Part shown: piece after piece, positions 7,835 to 17,500 of the stretch
Position numbering within the stretch: position 1 is the first letter of the stretch
Layout of the letters: the number at the start of each line of letters is the position of its first letter
DNA from: Methylomagnum ishizawai
Lineage (GTDB): Bacteria > Pseudomonadota > Gammaproteobacteria > Methylococcales > Methylomonadaceae
NCBI GenBank assembly: GCA_945861705.1
Contig: CAMAVM010000002.1
Coordinates: 79,613-143,612 of the forward strand
Length of the DNA stretch: 64,000 bases
Reading direction: 5' to 3'
Made by a program: the position numbers and the translations under genes
Notes under the pieces: generated by a model
Database searches by the model: none
What the model was told of the DNA's origin: nothing
What the model saw: the letters and a program-made list of their open reading frames with translations, nothing else

Positions 7835-10075
7835 TTATTTCCAGATAGTAACTATATTGGTGAAGTCATCCGTCCACGGTTTGACATCAAAGGTTACTGG
7901 AAGTTTTTGCCACAACCCAAGTTGGCTTTGCCTTAATAATTCTAAAGTTTCCGGTTTTTTCGCTAGGACTACCCAATCAGTTGCAACCACTAAGGGAATG
8001 TCCTGCTGGGGCTTGAATTCCTGGATCAATCCCGACAATTGCACAGATTTTTCGTGTACCGCCAGCACTTTTTTCAACGCCAAATGGCGATTGGTGATGT
8101 GCAATGCCAGGATGCCGTTTGGCTTGATTTTGTCAAAGTAGAGCTTGATGGCTTCCTGGGTCAGCAAATGGGTCGGGATAGAGTCCGAACTAAAAGCATC
8201 GACCACGAACAAGTCAAACTTGTGGTCAGGCTCTTTTTCTAATGACAAGCGGGCATCGCCCACCGTCATCGTCATTTTCGGATTGCACTGGCTGATAAAG
8301 GTAAAGTAAGTTGGGTTGCTGGCAACATCGACGACCAGCGGATCCAACTCATAAAACGTCCAGTTTTGCTGGGGCTTGGTGTAGCAAGACAGTGTTCCTG
8401 CGCCCAATCCGATGATGCCGACGACCCAGTTATCGTTAACTTTGTCGTATTCGCTGAAAAGCTGGCCGATAGGCCCTTGGTGGCTGAAGTACGTGGACGG
8501 CGTGCGTGAATCTTTGTCCGCCAAGCGTTGAGCACCGTGTTTGGTGGTGCCATGGTAGAATTCGCGGTATTTTTCGGGCTGACCTTGCTCATTGGTCAAC
8601 ATGCTTTCGCGGACGGACAATACGCCAAAGAAAGTCCGCTCCTGGTATAAGGTGTGCGACAGCAAGCCATGCAAGCCAAAGGTAAAGAAGATGAGAATGC
8701 CCGTCAGCACGGCCAGCGTGACCGGTTGCGCCCTGAACGAATAGGTCAAGCCTGCCAGCAGGATCAGGCCAACGCCGATAGTGTCCAGGTATTGCGGCAA
8801 ATCATCGATACTGAAAAATAGACCTAATCCGACAATCAATAGCAGAACAGGAAAGATCAATTGCATTAACCATTCTTTCCTATTGCGGACAGAATCTACC
8901 AAGCCAGGACGTAGCAACAGCGCGGCGATTATCATCAAAGGATATTCGTAGACGGCATTAAAAATAAAGGGTGCGACGAAGGTGTTAAACATCCCGCCCA
9001 ACATGCCGGCAAATGACATGATTAAATAATAGGTGGTCAAGTGCCTGGTATTGGGCCTAAGTCTGGCGAGTTCGCCATGGCACACCATCACCGCCAGGAA
9101 GAATGCGGTCAAATGCAAACCCAAATCCACCCAATAAGGCAATACCGCCGGATTGATGAAGGAGAACGCAATAAATGGCAGCAACACGATGGGTTGCAAC
9201 GTGACCATTAACGGATGGACTTTATCGTGCCATTTTGAAAACACGATAATGAAGGTGAGCAAGTAAACCGTCAGCGGAATGATCCACAACAACGGCACAG
9301 AGGCGATGTCCGTACTGATGAACGTGGTCAAACCCAGCAATAAGCTGGATGGTACGAATGCCAGTGCCAGCCAGTGCAGTTTGGTGGTTAAGCTGAGTTC
9401 GTCGTCTTGAGTAGCGGGTTCTTCGACTGCTTCCTTTGCTTGCTGGGCTTTCCATAAAATGAAAGCACACGCTGCGATCAACAGGCAAAGCACCAGAAAG
9501 CCCATGCTCCAATCCGATTTCTGGTTAGCCAGGCCAATATTCGGTTCGACCACAAAAGGATAACTCAGTAAAGCAATCAAACTGCCGATGTTGCTGGCGG
9601 CATACAGATAATAAGGGTCGTCACTGGTGTGATGACCGACATTGGCAAACCATTTTTGGATCAACGGCGCAGTCGTGGAAACCACGAAAAACGGCAAGCC
9701 GATTGAAAGAAACAACACACCAAGCAGCCAAAACGTCGGATTGTTTTCAGTTGGCGGTGAAACACTTTCAGGCAAACCGACAGGCAATGCCAAAAAGCTA
9801 ACCAAAATGACGGCAATATGCACCAGGATTTGCTTATGCTGGTTGAGCCGAGTAGAGAGGAAATGGGCATACAAATAGCCGAGGAATAAAATGCTTTGAT
9901 AAAACACCATGCAGGTGTTCCAGACGGCAGGCGAGCCACCCAGTAACGGCAACAAAATCTTGCCGAACATGGGTTGCAGCACAAACATTAATGCCGCACT
10001 GATGAATAAGGTTCCCGCAAATAAAAAAATCAGAAATAAACTGCGGTCGGTTTTGGTGTTGGCTGGCGAATTCAT
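7835..10075 (-). CDS. Multi-spanning membrane protein fused to a spermidine-synthase-like methyltransferase fold
   Basis: A 746-residue fusion. The first roughly 480 residues have many hydrophobic helices (for example FLIFLFAGTLFISAALMFVL and LLWIIPLTVYLLTFIIVF), like membrane-bound spermidine-synthase homologues. The last 230 residues form a Rossmann-like domain with GIIGLGAGTLSCY, YELDPLVVDVA and DLFVVDAFSSDSIPTHLLT. That matches the aminopropyltransferase/methyltransferase superfamily. The family is often annotated as fused MFS/spermidine synthase, but its true reaction is not established, and polyamine synthesis should not be assumed. It is monocistronic, downstream of the cytochrome terminator. 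Confidence 0.75.
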   Translation of the reverse strand: MNSPANTKTDRSLFLIFLFAGTLFISAALMFVLQPMFGKILLPLLGGSPAVWNTCMVFYQSILFLGYLYAHFLSTRLNQHKQILVHIAVILVSFLALPVGLPESVSPPTENNPTFWLLGVLFLSIGLPFFVVSTTAPLIQKWFANVGHHTSDDPYYLYAASNIGSLIALLSYPFVVEPNIGLANQKSDWSMGFLVLCLLIAACAFILWKAQQAKEAVEEPATQDDELSLTTKLHWLALAFVPSSLLLGLTTFISTDIASVPLLWIIPLTVYLLTFIIVFSKWHDKVHPLMVTLQPIVLLPFIAFSFINPAVLPYWVDLGLHLTAFFLAVMVCHGELARLRPNTRHLTTYYLIMSFAGMLGGMFNTFVAPFIFNAVYEYPLMIIAALLLRPGLVDSVRNRKEWLMQLIFPVLLLIVGLGLFFSIDDLPQYLDTIGVGLILLAGLTYSFRAQPVTLAVLTGILIFFTFGLHGLLSHTLYQERTFFGVLSVRESMLTNEQGQPEKYREFYHGTTKHGAQRLADKDSRTPSTYFSHQGPIGQLFSEYDKVNDNWVVGIIGLGAGTLSCYTKPQQNWTFYELDPLVVDVASNPTYFTFISQCNPKMTMTVGDARLSLEKEPDHKFDLFVVDAFSSDSIPTHLLTQEAIKLYFDKIKPNGILALHITNRHLALKKVLAVHEKSVQLSGLIQEFKPQQDIPLVVATDWVVLAKKPETLELLRQSQLGLWQKLPVTFDVKPWTDDFTNIVTIWK

Positions 10076-10180
10076 TGTTATTATTCTAGGTTTAGCTGGG
10101 TTTAATCTTATCTAACTTGTTAATCGCTCTATGATAAACCATTTACCTAGCCTTGCGGCACTCGAAAATCACCAAGCAAT

Positions 10181-10207
10181 AAAAAAGGCGGATTATCCGC
10201 CTTTTTT
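10181..10207 (-). terminator. Rho-independent terminator of the cytochrome c gene
   Basis: A perfect 13-bp inverted repeat, AAAAAAGGCGGAT and ATCCGCCTTTTTT around a single T. It lies 27 nt beyond the cytochrome stop. The A/T tracts make it potentially bidirectional, but no plus-strand gene ends here. Confidence 0.9.
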
Positions 10208-10233
10208 GACTGCTATATTGAATGTAAACTGAG

Positions 10234-10800
10234 TTATAAGAAACCGAAAAACGCCGCTAACGCTTTTATTTCGTCTTCCGAAAGGTTTCCAGCTATTGCT
10301 TGCATGGCTCCATTTATTCTTGAGCCGCTTTTGTAATCGGTCAATTGTTTAGTCAGATAATCAGGATGCTGCCCAGCCAATCTTGGAAATTCGCCGTTGC
10401 CCTCGCCAGATGTGCCATGACAACCTAAACAGACTGCGGCCTTATCCTTGCCTTTCTGCACTAACGCAGGGTCACCGCCAGCCTTCGCTGGTTGTTGGAC
10501 GGCAAAATAAGCCCCGTAGTTGTTGATGTCTTCCACTGTCAACTTACTGGTTTGCGCTTGCATCACCGCATTTTTGCGCTCGCCTGACTTATACGCCTTG
10601 AGTTGATTCACGATATAAACCGATTGCTGCGCCGCCAAGCTAGGCCATTGGGCATCGCCGCTCTTGCCCTTATCACCGTGGCACACGAAGCAGGTAGCCG
10701 CTTTTTGCTCCACCGATGTCAACTCGTTCGCCGAGACTTGCATTGCCCAATAACAGGCCAAAAATAGCGAGAAAGTAAACGCTTGCCTAAAAAAGTGCAT
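10234..10800 (-). CDS. Periplasmic dihaem c-type cytochrome (c4-like)
   Basis: A 188-residue protein with an N-terminal export signal (cleavage probable after VSANE) and two class I haem-binding sites, CFVCH at 37-41 and CLGCH at 124-128. Each is followed by GxxGxSG-type loops and a downstream methionine suitable as axial ligand (NAVMQ and GAMQ). Two similar domains of about 80 residues are the hallmark of cytochrome c4, an electron carrier to terminal oxidases. Its partner oxidase is not in the window. It has its own terminator and is divergent from the Nudix gene. Confidence 0.85.
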   Translation of the reverse strand: MHFFRQAFTFSLFLACYWAMQVSANELTSVEQKAATCFVCHGDKGKSGDAQWPSLAAQQSVYIVNQLKAYKSGERKNAVMQAQTSKLTVEDINNYGAYFAVQQPAKAGGDPALVQKGKDKAAVCLGCHGTSGEGNGEFPRLAGQHPDYLTKQLTDYKSGSRINGAMQAIAGNLSEDEIKALAAFFGFL

Positions 10801-10957
10801 GGGTCACCTCAGAAAAATTAATACGAAGGCTATTAGGAGCTTCTTGTAGCGTTATCTTAACGTTAACAACAAGCTGATTCGTAAAATATGATTATAATTC
10901 GGCTCTTAATATACAGCCAAATGTGATGAAAGATAATGAAAACTTCACCAAACTGCC

Positions 10958-11476
10958 ATGAATAAGCCCAATCTTTCAGAAAATAGACACCCCGTACCAA
11001 GCATAGGTGTTGGCGGTGTGCTGCTCAACAGTCATCAACAGGTCTTATTGATTAAACGCAACCAAGCCCCAGCGAAGGGCTTGTGGTCACTTCCCGGCGG
11101 CAGGTTAGAGCCTGGAGAATCCTTGGTTGAGGCTTGCAAACGCGAGTTCCATGAAGAAACCAACCTGGATGTCGAGGTAAAGCATATCGTCGCCGTTGTT
11201 GATAGGCGATTAGAAGGCTTCCATTACGTGATTATCGATTATTGGGTTACGTTAGTTGATGAACATAGATGTGTGCCTACAGCGCAAAGTGATGTCGCGG
11301 AAGCCAAGTGGATCAACTTAGATGATCTCGGTTTGTATGATGTGGTCGTAGGCTTAACTGAGATTATTCTGAGTACCTATCAATCTCAAGCACAAGGTAG
11401 TTTAGTGGGTTTGCATGATGTTGATTTAACGGGTACGGATTTTTTAGTGCCTCAGAAAACTGAAAACACCTTGTAG
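10958..11476 (+). CDS. Nudix hydrolase
   Basis: A 172-residue protein of the Nudix family, which hydrolyses nucleoside diphosphates linked to another moiety. The Nudix box is clear at about residues 47-69: G, five residues, E, seven residues, REFHEE. The usual Gly near the end of the box is Asn (TNL). The substrate cannot be read from the sequence; similar short proteins act on ADP-ribose, NADH or oxidised nucleotides. A C-terminal tail of about 30 residues follows the domain. It is divergent from the cytochrome c gene with about 155 bp between them. Confidence 0.8.
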   Translation: MNKPNLSENRHPVPSIGVGGVLLNSHQQVLLIKRNQAPAKGLWSLPGGRLEPGESLVEACKREFHEETNLDVEVKHIVAVVDRRLEGFHYVIIDYWVTLVDEHRCVPTAQSDVAEAKWINLDDLGLYDVVVGLTEIILSTYQSQAQGSLVGLHDVDLTGTDFLVPQKTENTL

Positions 11477-11580
11477 AGTATTGCTTGGTTCTCATGAGCT
11501 TTAAGGCTAGAATGCCATTAGACCAATTCCGGTAACTGACTGGATGACGGCTTTTTAACCAACCGAAAGGAAGACCTGAT

Positions 11581-12111
11581 ATGAGCCTGAATTACACCGA
11601 AGAAGAATTGAATTTGCTGGCTAACACCCCTCACATCATTGGTGCGGCGATGGCGTTTGCAGGTAGCAGTGGGCTATTCGGGACTGGAAAGGAGATGTTC
11701 ACCAACGCCCAGGCCGTTATGTCTGGCATCAAAGATTATCCCAATAACGCGCTGATTCAGACCATACTGCCCGATGCTAAGGGTAATGCGTCCGCAGCTA
11801 TGGACAAAATGAAAAAGGTGCGTGACTGGGGTGTGGCACGCATGAAAGCCAAAGGTGTTGATTCTGCTCAGAAATTTCAATCCGAAGCCGTGGAAGATTG
11901 CAAAGCAGTAGCAGCGTTGTTGGCTACCAAGGCAACGCCACAAGACGCAACAGAATATAAGCAATGGGCGATGTCAATTGCTGAAAAAGTCGCAATGGCA
12001 ACTACCGAGGGCGGTTTCTTGGGCTTTGGCGGTGAGCGTTTTAGCACCAATGAAAAGCAGTTATTTGGTGAGATTGAAAAAGCGATGGGGACACAGAGCT
12101 TGTTAGCTTAA
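11581..12111 (+). CDS. Conserved-looking protein of unknown function
   Basis: A 176-residue, mostly helical, soluble protein with no signal peptide, rich in Ala, Met, Lys and Glu. It begins at ATG 11581 behind an AGGAAG site. Glycine-rich patches (AGSSGLFGTGKE and EGGFLGFGGERFS) frame a helical core. The two patches are similar, which could indicate an internal pseudo-repeat. No cysteines beyond one, and no catalytic motif I recognise. It converges on ftfL with 69 bp between stops. Function unknown. Confidence 0.65.
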   Translation: MSLNYTEEELNLLANTPHIIGAAMAFAGSSGLFGTGKEMFTNAQAVMSGIKDYPNNALIQTILPDAKGNASAAMDKMKKVRDWGVARMKAKGVDSAQKFQSEAVEDCKAVAALLATKATPQDATEYKQWAMSIAEKVAMATTEGGFLGFGGERFSTNEKQLFGEIEKAMGTQSLLA

Positions 12112-12133
12112 TGTTCCTTTTTTAGGTCAAAAG

Positions 12134-12174
12134 CGAGTAGCCTCGATACCATTACATCGCTTCGAGACTACCCG
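12134..12174. terminator. Inverted repeat between convergent genes, possible terminator
   Basis: Arms CGAGTAGCCTCGA (12134-12146) and TCGAGACTACCCG (12162-12174) pair at 11 of 13 positions. It lies between the stops of the 11581 gene and ftfL. No T-tract follows on either strand, so intrinsic termination is uncertain. Confidence 0.4.
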
Positions 12175-12180
12175 CCAAGA

Positions 12181-13854
12181 TTAAAACAACCCCGTTATCT
12201 TCCCATCATCATCAATATCAATCCGCTCCGCCGCAGGCTGTTTAGGCAAGCCCGGCATCGTCATCATGTCACCGGCAATCGCGACAATAAACCCGGCGCC
12301 ATTTGCCAGCCTGACTTCGCTGATTTCGACGGTATGCCCTGACGGTGCGCCTTTCAGGTTGGGATTGGTGGAAAATGACATTTGGGTTTTTGCAATGCAC
12401 ACGGGGAATTTGCCATAGCTTTCATCCCAGGTTTTAAGTTGGGCTTGAATTTTGGCGCTGGCGGAAATACCGGATGCGCCGTAAAGTTTGGTTGCTATGG
12501 TCGCTATTTTGTCCCACGAGCTGATGTTTTCATCGTACACATAGGTACAGCCGGGTTCACGTTGATCGACGAGATTCACGATTTCTTTGGCGAGGTTTTC
12601 TGCACCCGCCCCGCCTTCAGCCCAATGTTTGGAGACGACGCAATTTGCACCCAACTCAGCGCACTTGGCTTTGAGCAGGTTAATTTCTGCTTCGGTATCG
12701 AAGGTGAAATGGTTGACGCACACGACGCATGGCAAGCCGTAATGCTTGGTAATGTTGTTATAGTGACGCTCCAGGTTTTCAAAACCTAAGTCCAACGCAG
12801 ACAGGTTTTCCTGGTTTAAATCTTCCTTGTTTACACCGCCGTGGAATTTTAGAGCCCGTACTGTAGCCACTAACACGACAGCTGATGGTTTTAAACCTGC
12901 CATCCGGCATTTTATGTCGATAAATTTTTCCGCCCCCAAATCCGCACCAAAACCGGCTTCTGTCACTACGTAATCAGCAAGCTTTAACGCGGTTTTTGTC
13001 GCGGTGACGGTGTTGCAGCCGTGGGCGATATTGGCAAACGGGCCGCCATGTATGATGGCGATGTTATTTTCCAGCGTTTGCACCAAGTTCGGCTTGATCG
13101 CGTCTTTTAACAAGGCCGCCATTGCGCCGTGGGCATTGAGGTCGTGGGCATAAATGGGCGTTTTGCCGTCGGCTTTATAAGCAATGACGATGCGACCCAG
13201 GCGTTCTTTCAAATCAGCGCGGCTGGTTGCCAAACAAAGAATCGCCATGACTTCAGAGGCGACCACAATGTCAAAACCATCTTCCCGCGAATAGCCATTT
13301 CCAGTGCCACCCAAGCCGATGATGATCTTCCGTAATGCGCGGTCATTCATATCCACTACGCGTTTCCATTGGATACGGCGCGGATCAATGCCGAGCGCGT
13401 TGCCTTGCGTGATATGGTTGTCGATTAAGGCCGCTAACAGGTTATGCGCCACACCTATCGCATGAAAATCACCCGTAAAATGCAGGTTGATGTCTTCCAT
13501 CGGCACGACTTGGGAATACCCGCCACCCGCTGCGCCGCCCTTCATGCCAAAACAAGGCCCCAAGGAAGGTTCACGCAAGCACATGATGGCGTTTTTGCCG
13601 ATCCGGTTTAAGGCATCGCCCAAGCCCACGGTGGTCGTGGTTTTGCCTTCTCCGGCTGGCGTAGGGCTGATGGCCGTAACAAGAATGAGTTTGCCGTCTT
13701 TTTGGTCGGCCAGACTGTTCACGTATTCAAGCGAAAGCTTGGCCTTGTAATGTCCAAACGGATCTAAATGTTCAGCATCAATGCCAAATTTTTCTTTAAC
13801 AAGACCGATAATCGGTTTCATTTTTGCTTGTTGGGCGATTTCTATGTCAGACAT
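12181..13854 (-). CDS. ftfL: Formate-tetrahydrofolate ligase
   Basis: FtfL (Fhs) joins formate to tetrahydrofolate using ATP; in methylotrophs it feeds C1 units into the serine cycle. 557 residues, the normal family length. Motifs seen: [18 protein letters not shown] (ATP loop), [20 protein letters not shown], and [13 protein letters not shown] [13 protein letters not shown]. It is the last gene of the C1 block. Its ATG lies 5 nt after the stop of the methyltransferase gene, with no Shine-Dalgarno between them (ACACC) and none obvious in the preceding bases. Translation probably depends on coupling to the restriction-modification genes. Confidence 0.95.
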   Translation of the reverse strand: MSDIEIAQQAKMKPIIGLVKEKFGIDAEHLDPFGHYKAKLSLEYVNSLADQKDGKLILVTAISPTPAGEGKTTTTVGLGDALNRIGKNAIMCLREPSLGPCFGMKGGAAGGGYSQVVPMEDINLHFTGDFHAIGVAHNLLAALIDNHITQGNALGIDPRRIQWKRVVDMNDRALRKIIIGLGGTGNGYSREDGFDIVVASEVMAILCLATSRADLKERLGRIVIAYKADGKTPIYAHDLNAHGAMAALLKDAIKPNLVQTLENNIAIIHGGPFANIAHGCNTVTATKTALKLADYVVTEAGFGADLGAEKFIDIKCRMAGLKPSAVVLVATVRALKFHGGVNKEDLNQENLSALDLGFENLERHYNNITKHYGLPCVVCVNHFTFDTEAEINLLKAKCAELGANCVVSKHWAEGGAGAENLAKEIVNLVDQREPGCTYVYDENISSWDKIATIATKLYGASGISASAKIQAQLKTWDESYGKFPVCIAKTQMSFSTNPNLKGAPSGHTVEISEVRLANGAGFIVAIAGDMMTMPGLPKQPAAERIDIDDDGKITGLF

Positions 13855-13859
13855 GGTGT

Positions 13860-14885
13860 TTATTTATGGCTATTCGTAAAAAGTCTATCGTTTCGGTCTC
13901 TAAAATTGCTCGCATCAGCTCCGGTTGCAATTCCCTGTAATGCTTGAAAACGTGGTACTGGCATTAACAGTAATCCCTTTGAATTAATGCCTATAACCTC
14001 ATTTACTTCATGGATCATCACACATTCACCTACAAAGCGGGCTAGATTAACAGGAACAGCATTGCCAATAAATTGTTCCATCTCTGTTTTGTTACCATTC
14101 CAAACATAGTTTTCTGGAAATGTTTGAAGACGCGCTCTTTCTAAGGTCGTTAAAGGTCGAACATTTTCAACAGGCACTTCATCATTGGCGTGACCAGGAT
14201 AGCCTTTAGGTATTGGGCGATTAACTCCACGAATTGTAGGCGAGGGTTCATCTATGGAAAAAACAGCACGTCTGCAATAATTGCGTGGATGTCGATAGTA
14301 ATGTGACAAGCCCAAATCGTTACCTAAGTACTGCCTTATTGTCATTGGTGATTTTGAGAGTTTTGATTTAATTATTTCCAATAAAAAACCGTCTGACTCA
14401 TTTCTTTTTCCAATACAAAAAAAGCGTTTCCTCTTTTGTGGTACGCCGCAATAACTGGCATCTAATACTATTTCTGTTAACCCGTAATTTGCATTACAGA
14501 AAACTTCTCGCGCTTCTGAATAAGCATCGCTATTTTGCGAACGGTCAACATTTTCCATGATGAACCATTTTGGAAGAATTTTCGCCACGATTTCTGCATA
14601 GGCTAAGGTCAAGTTTGCCCTTTTGCCTTCAACTCGTTTCCCAGCATGCGAAAAATCCTGGCAGGGCGGGCCACCTGCAATCAAGTCAATTTCGTAATTA
14701 GCGGCAGCATTAACAGTTGTATCAACATCTGAAAGATCAATGTCAAGAGTATCGTGAAGATGGTTCAACCGGTACACGGATAATGCCTGAGTCCAATTAT
14801 CCATACCTACAATTACGTCAATCCCAGATAATTTCAAGCCAAGAGATAACCCACCCACGCCACAAAACAAATCAATCGCTTTCAT
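13860..14885 (-). CDS. DNA (cytosine-5) methyltransferase, modification half of a type II R-M pair
   Basis: About 341 residues from ATG 14885, chosen over an upstream start because GAGGAG precedes it. The C5-methyltransferase motifs appear in order: [12 protein letters not shown] (SAM binding), [12 protein letters not shown] with catalytic Cys75, [17 protein letters not shown], then a target-recognition region, [13 protein letters not shown] and FIGNAVP. It overlaps the end of the adjacent nuclease gene by 14 nt, so the two are translationally coupled. Base composition is lower than its neighbours: 14341-14400 is 30% G+C, against 53% for 13561-13620 in ftfL. This suggests acquisition by transfer. 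Confidence 0.92.
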   Translation of the reverse strand: MKAIDLFCGVGGLSLGLKLSGIDVIVGMDNWTQALSVYRLNHLHDTLDIDLSDVDTTVNAAANYEIDLIAGGPPCQDFSHAGKRVEGKRANLTLAYAEIVAKILPKWFIMENVDRSQNSDAYSEAREVFCNANYGLTEIVLDASYCGVPQKRKRFFCIGKRNESDGFLLEIIKSKLSKSPMTIRQYLGNDLGLSHYYRHPRNYCRRAVFSIDEPSPTIRGVNRPIPKGYPGHANDEVPVENVRPLTTLERARLQTFPENYVWNGNKTEMEQFIGNAVPVNLARFVGECVMIHEVNEVIGINSKGLLLMPVPRFQALQGIATGADASNFRDRNDRLFTNSHK

Positions 14886-15972
14886 TGTCAAGCTCCTCAA
14901 ATAAATGCTTTGCGGTGAAATAAATTGTTGCGTCGAAGCGTCGCTCTGGACTTAATTTGTCTTGACCGCCGCCTAAAATAATTTCACGTAGTGCTTCTTT
15001 AACGACGGCGGGTTTAAGTTTCCTTGGATGATCCATATAACTCCGAGTAATTTTTCCACCCAATGCGAATTCTTTATCAGTTAAATTACCCATTGCGTCC
15101 TCTCTGTAAACGCCCATATCAACTTTACCTCGTGTCGATAAATCATATAGCGAATGCGCCAAGCGCGTTGCAGCACGGAGAAATCGTGGTACTTCGTTAG
15201 CCTTTTTTGAGGTTTCATGTTTCGCCCTGTCAATAAAAGCCCGACACAACGCAAAGTCGCTCCAAACAAAAACATCGAACGCATGATCTGACAGTTCTGG
15301 CGATTTACCTTTGGTTTTCCAAATAGGTTGCATTAGAAAAGGTTTTTGGCGTGAAACGTAAAGAGTCTGGAAGGTATCTAAGCAATCTAGGATGCTATCT
15401 TTACGAGATTTGATTTCTGTTGGATTACCCCAGTTCCTAATCGGTTGGCAAACGGGTTCAAACAATTTGCGTAGTTCTGGTAATACATCAATACAGGAAT
15501 GGGCAATTCCTAACGCAGCATAAGACGTTGTGGCGGCTCTAACTACTAACTCAGAACCCCATCTTGATTCCTCGTCTTCATGCGTACCATCATCAGGCAA
15601 TACGGTTAGCTTTATTTCCAGTGCCCGCAAAAATTCTTTTTCGTTCTTAACTACCAAGTCGATATTGCCGATGTCCCCATACGCCCATTGTTGATAAGGT
15701 TCAAACTTGCTCTCAAATGAAAAGGTTAGTTGTTTGTTCGCCAATTTTGTATTGAAGATTTCATCAAATGAGATTTCTTCAGGTTGAACATGCAATTGAT
15801 CGAGGGTATCGCCCATCAATTTTAAGTAAACAGCGGGGATGTTTTTATCCCGCATATAACAACATAATGCTGTGGGAAAGGTACTATTGAATTGATTTTT
15901 ACCCCAAAGATCATCTCCAATACGGTTTGATTTGGTAATTCCGTATAAAGATGGGGGTTGGGTACAATTCAT
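14872..15972 (-). CDS. Type II restriction endonuclease, probably HindVP-like
   Basis: 366 residues immediately upstream of, and overlapping, the methyltransferase gene. The N-terminal block SLYGITKSNR, WGKNQFNSTFPTALCCYM resembles what I remember of the HindVP family (GRCGYC specificity). A PD-(D/E)XK-type active site is plausible as D105 (GNIDLVV) and E119-x-K121 (ALEIKLT). The order is nuclease first, methylase second, with no controller gene. The 15061-15120 stretch is 40% G+C, below glyA (16501-16560, 50%). The restriction role is supported by context; the HindVP assignment and target site are inference. Confidence 0.65.
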   Translation of the reverse strand: MNCTQPPSLYGITKSNRIGDDLWGKNQFNSTFPTALCCYMRDKNIPAVYLKLMGDTLDQLHVQPEEISFDEIFNTKLANKQLTFSFESKFEPYQQWAYGDIGNIDLVVKNEKEFLRALEIKLTVLPDDGTHEDEESRWGSELVVRAATTSYAALGIAHSCIDVLPELRKLFEPVCQPIRNWGNPTEIKSRKDSILDCLDTFQTLYVSRQKPFLMQPIWKTKGKSPELSDHAFDVFVWSDFALCRAFIDRAKHETSKKANEVPRFLRAATRLAHSLYDLSTRGKVDMGVYREDAMGNLTDKEFALGGKITRSYMDHPRKLKPAVVKEALREIILGGGQDKLSPERRFDATIYFTAKHLFEELDNESD

Positions 15973-16003
15973 TCCTATTGCTCCAAAATATTACAACGTT
16001 TAT

Positions 16004-17257
16004 TCAGCCATAAACCGGAAACCGCTTACACAGCGTCGTTACTTTCTCCCGCACCGCCGTAATTACCTTCTCATCTTCCATATTTTCCATCACGTCGCAC
16101 ATCCAGTGGGCGATTTCAGTGACTTCGGTTTCTTTAAAGCCGCGCGTGGTTGCTGCGGGCGTGCCGACGCGGATGCCGCTGGTGACGAAGGGTGATTGCG
16201 GGTCGTTTGGCACGGCGTTTTTGTTGACGGTGATATGGGCTTTACCTAAGGCAGCGTCGGCAGCTTTGCCGGTGATGCCTTTGGGGATTAAGGAAACCAA
16301 CATAAGATGGTTGTCAGTGCCGCCTGAAACAACATCAAAGCCACGATCCATAAATACCTTCGCCATTGCCTGGGCGTTCTTGATGACTTGTTGTTGATAA
16401 GTCTTAAATTCCGGCTGCATGGCTTCTTTGAACGCCACGGCTTTGGCGGCAATAACGTGCATCAACGGGCCACCCTGGATGCCAGGGAAGATGTTGGAAT
16501 CGAATTTCTTTTCCAGTTCAGGATTGCTTTTGCATAAGATCAAGCCACCGCGAGGGCCGCGCAGGGATTTGTGAGTAGTGGTGGTGACTACATCGGCAAT
16601 CGGTACGGGATTTGGATAAACACCTGCGGCAATCAAGCCCGCTACATGCGCCATATCGACAAACAAATAAGCGCCAACCTTATCGGCAATCTCGCGGAAA
16701 CGTTGCCAGTCCCACACGCGTGAATAAGCGGAAAAACCCGCCACTAGCATTTTCGGTTTATGTTCTAGTGCCAAGGCTTCAACTTGGTCGTAATCTATAA
16801 AACCAGTTGCTGGATCAAGTCCGTATTGCACGGCGTTGTAAATTTTGCCGGAGAAATTGGGTTTTGCGCCGTGGGTTAAATGACCGCCGTGCGCCAAACT
16901 TAAGCCCAAAATGGTATCGCCTGGTTGTACCAACGCCATATATACGGCCATGTTTGCGCCTGAACCGGAGTGCGGTTGTACGTTGGCATAATCTGCACCG
17001 AATAAGGCTTTGGCGCGGTCGATGGCTAATTGCTCTGCCTTATCGACAAATTCACAGCCACCATAATAGCGTTTTCCTGGATAACCTTCCGCATATTTAT
17101 TGGTTAATAACGTGCCTTGCGCTTCCAGCACTCTGGGGCTGGCGTAATTTTCAGACGCAATCAGCTCGATATGATCTTCCTGGCGTTGTTTTTCTTCTTC
17201 AATCGCGTGGAATAATTCATCATCGAATTCGGCAATGGTCATGGATTTGTTAAACAT
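16004..17257 (-). CDS. glyA: Serine hydroxymethyltransferase
   Basis: GlyA interconverts serine and glycine with methylene-tetrahydrofolate, using pyridoxal phosphate. In the serine cycle it is the step that fixes the C1 unit onto glycine. 417 residues, full length. Landmarks: [61 protein letters not shown] and the PLP-lysine motif [15 protein letters not shown]. The restriction endonuclease gene starts 31 nt after its stop. Upstream lies a 240-bp gap with a dispersed repeat, then glycerate kinase. Confidence 0.96.
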   Translation of the reverse strand: MFNKSMTIAEFDDELFHAIEEEKQRQEDHIELIASENYASPRVLEAQGTLLTNKYAEGYPGKRYYGGCEFVDKAEQLAIDRAKALFGADYANVQPHSGSGANMAVYMALVQPGDTILGLSLAHGGHLTHGAKPNFSGKIYNAVQYGLDPATGFIDYDQVEALALEHKPKMLVAGFSAYSRVWDWQRFREIADKVGAYLFVDMAHVAGLIAAGVYPNPVPIADVVTTTTHKSLRGPRGGLILCKSNPELEKKFDSNIFPGIQGGPLMHVIAAKAVAFKEAMQPEFKTYQQQVIKNAQAMAKVFMDRGFDVVSGGTDNHLMLVSLIPKGITGKAADAALGKAHITVNKNAVPNDPQSPFVTSGIRVGTPAATTRGFKETEVTEIAHWMCDVMENMEDEKVITAVREKVTTLCKRFPVYG

Positions 17258-17329
17258 GTTTTCTCCTGAAATAAATTTTGTGGTGTCTGAGTTTACGGCT
17301 AATGTTGATGGCTTAAAAATATGGATTCT

Positions 17330-17480
17330 TTCTCCCTTAGGGAGAAGCTTGGGATGAGGGGATTTAACTAGGCTTTTCCCCTATGCGTATTCTCCTCACC
17401 CAACTCTCTCGGCAACTGCTCCTGCGTTGCCCTACTTACCTACATCCATGTAGGCATCCCTCTGGATAGGGCTTTCATCC
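17330..17480. repeat. Dispersed intergenic repeat R1 with an embedded double-hairpin mini-element
   Basis: The frame is the TTCTCCC/GGGAGAA hairpin (17330-17346), GGGATGAGG (17351-17359) and inverted CCTCACCC (17394-17401), CTCTC, then GGATAGGGCTTT. The repeat at 58081 has the same order without an insert. Here 17411 to about 17463 adds GGCAAC (17411-17416) with GTTGCC (17426-17431), and CCTACAT (17439-17445) with ATGTAGG (17448-17454). It lies between glyA and glycerate kinase within the C1 block. Confidence 0.75.
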
Positions 17481-17500
17481 TTTAATTCTACAGAATTAGT

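Noticed and set aside
17330..17480. R1 repeat as a riboswitch for the C1 operon
   Set aside because: Its copies occur at unrelated genes (22.7 kb, 58 kb) and inside a transposase, so a dispersed element explains it better.
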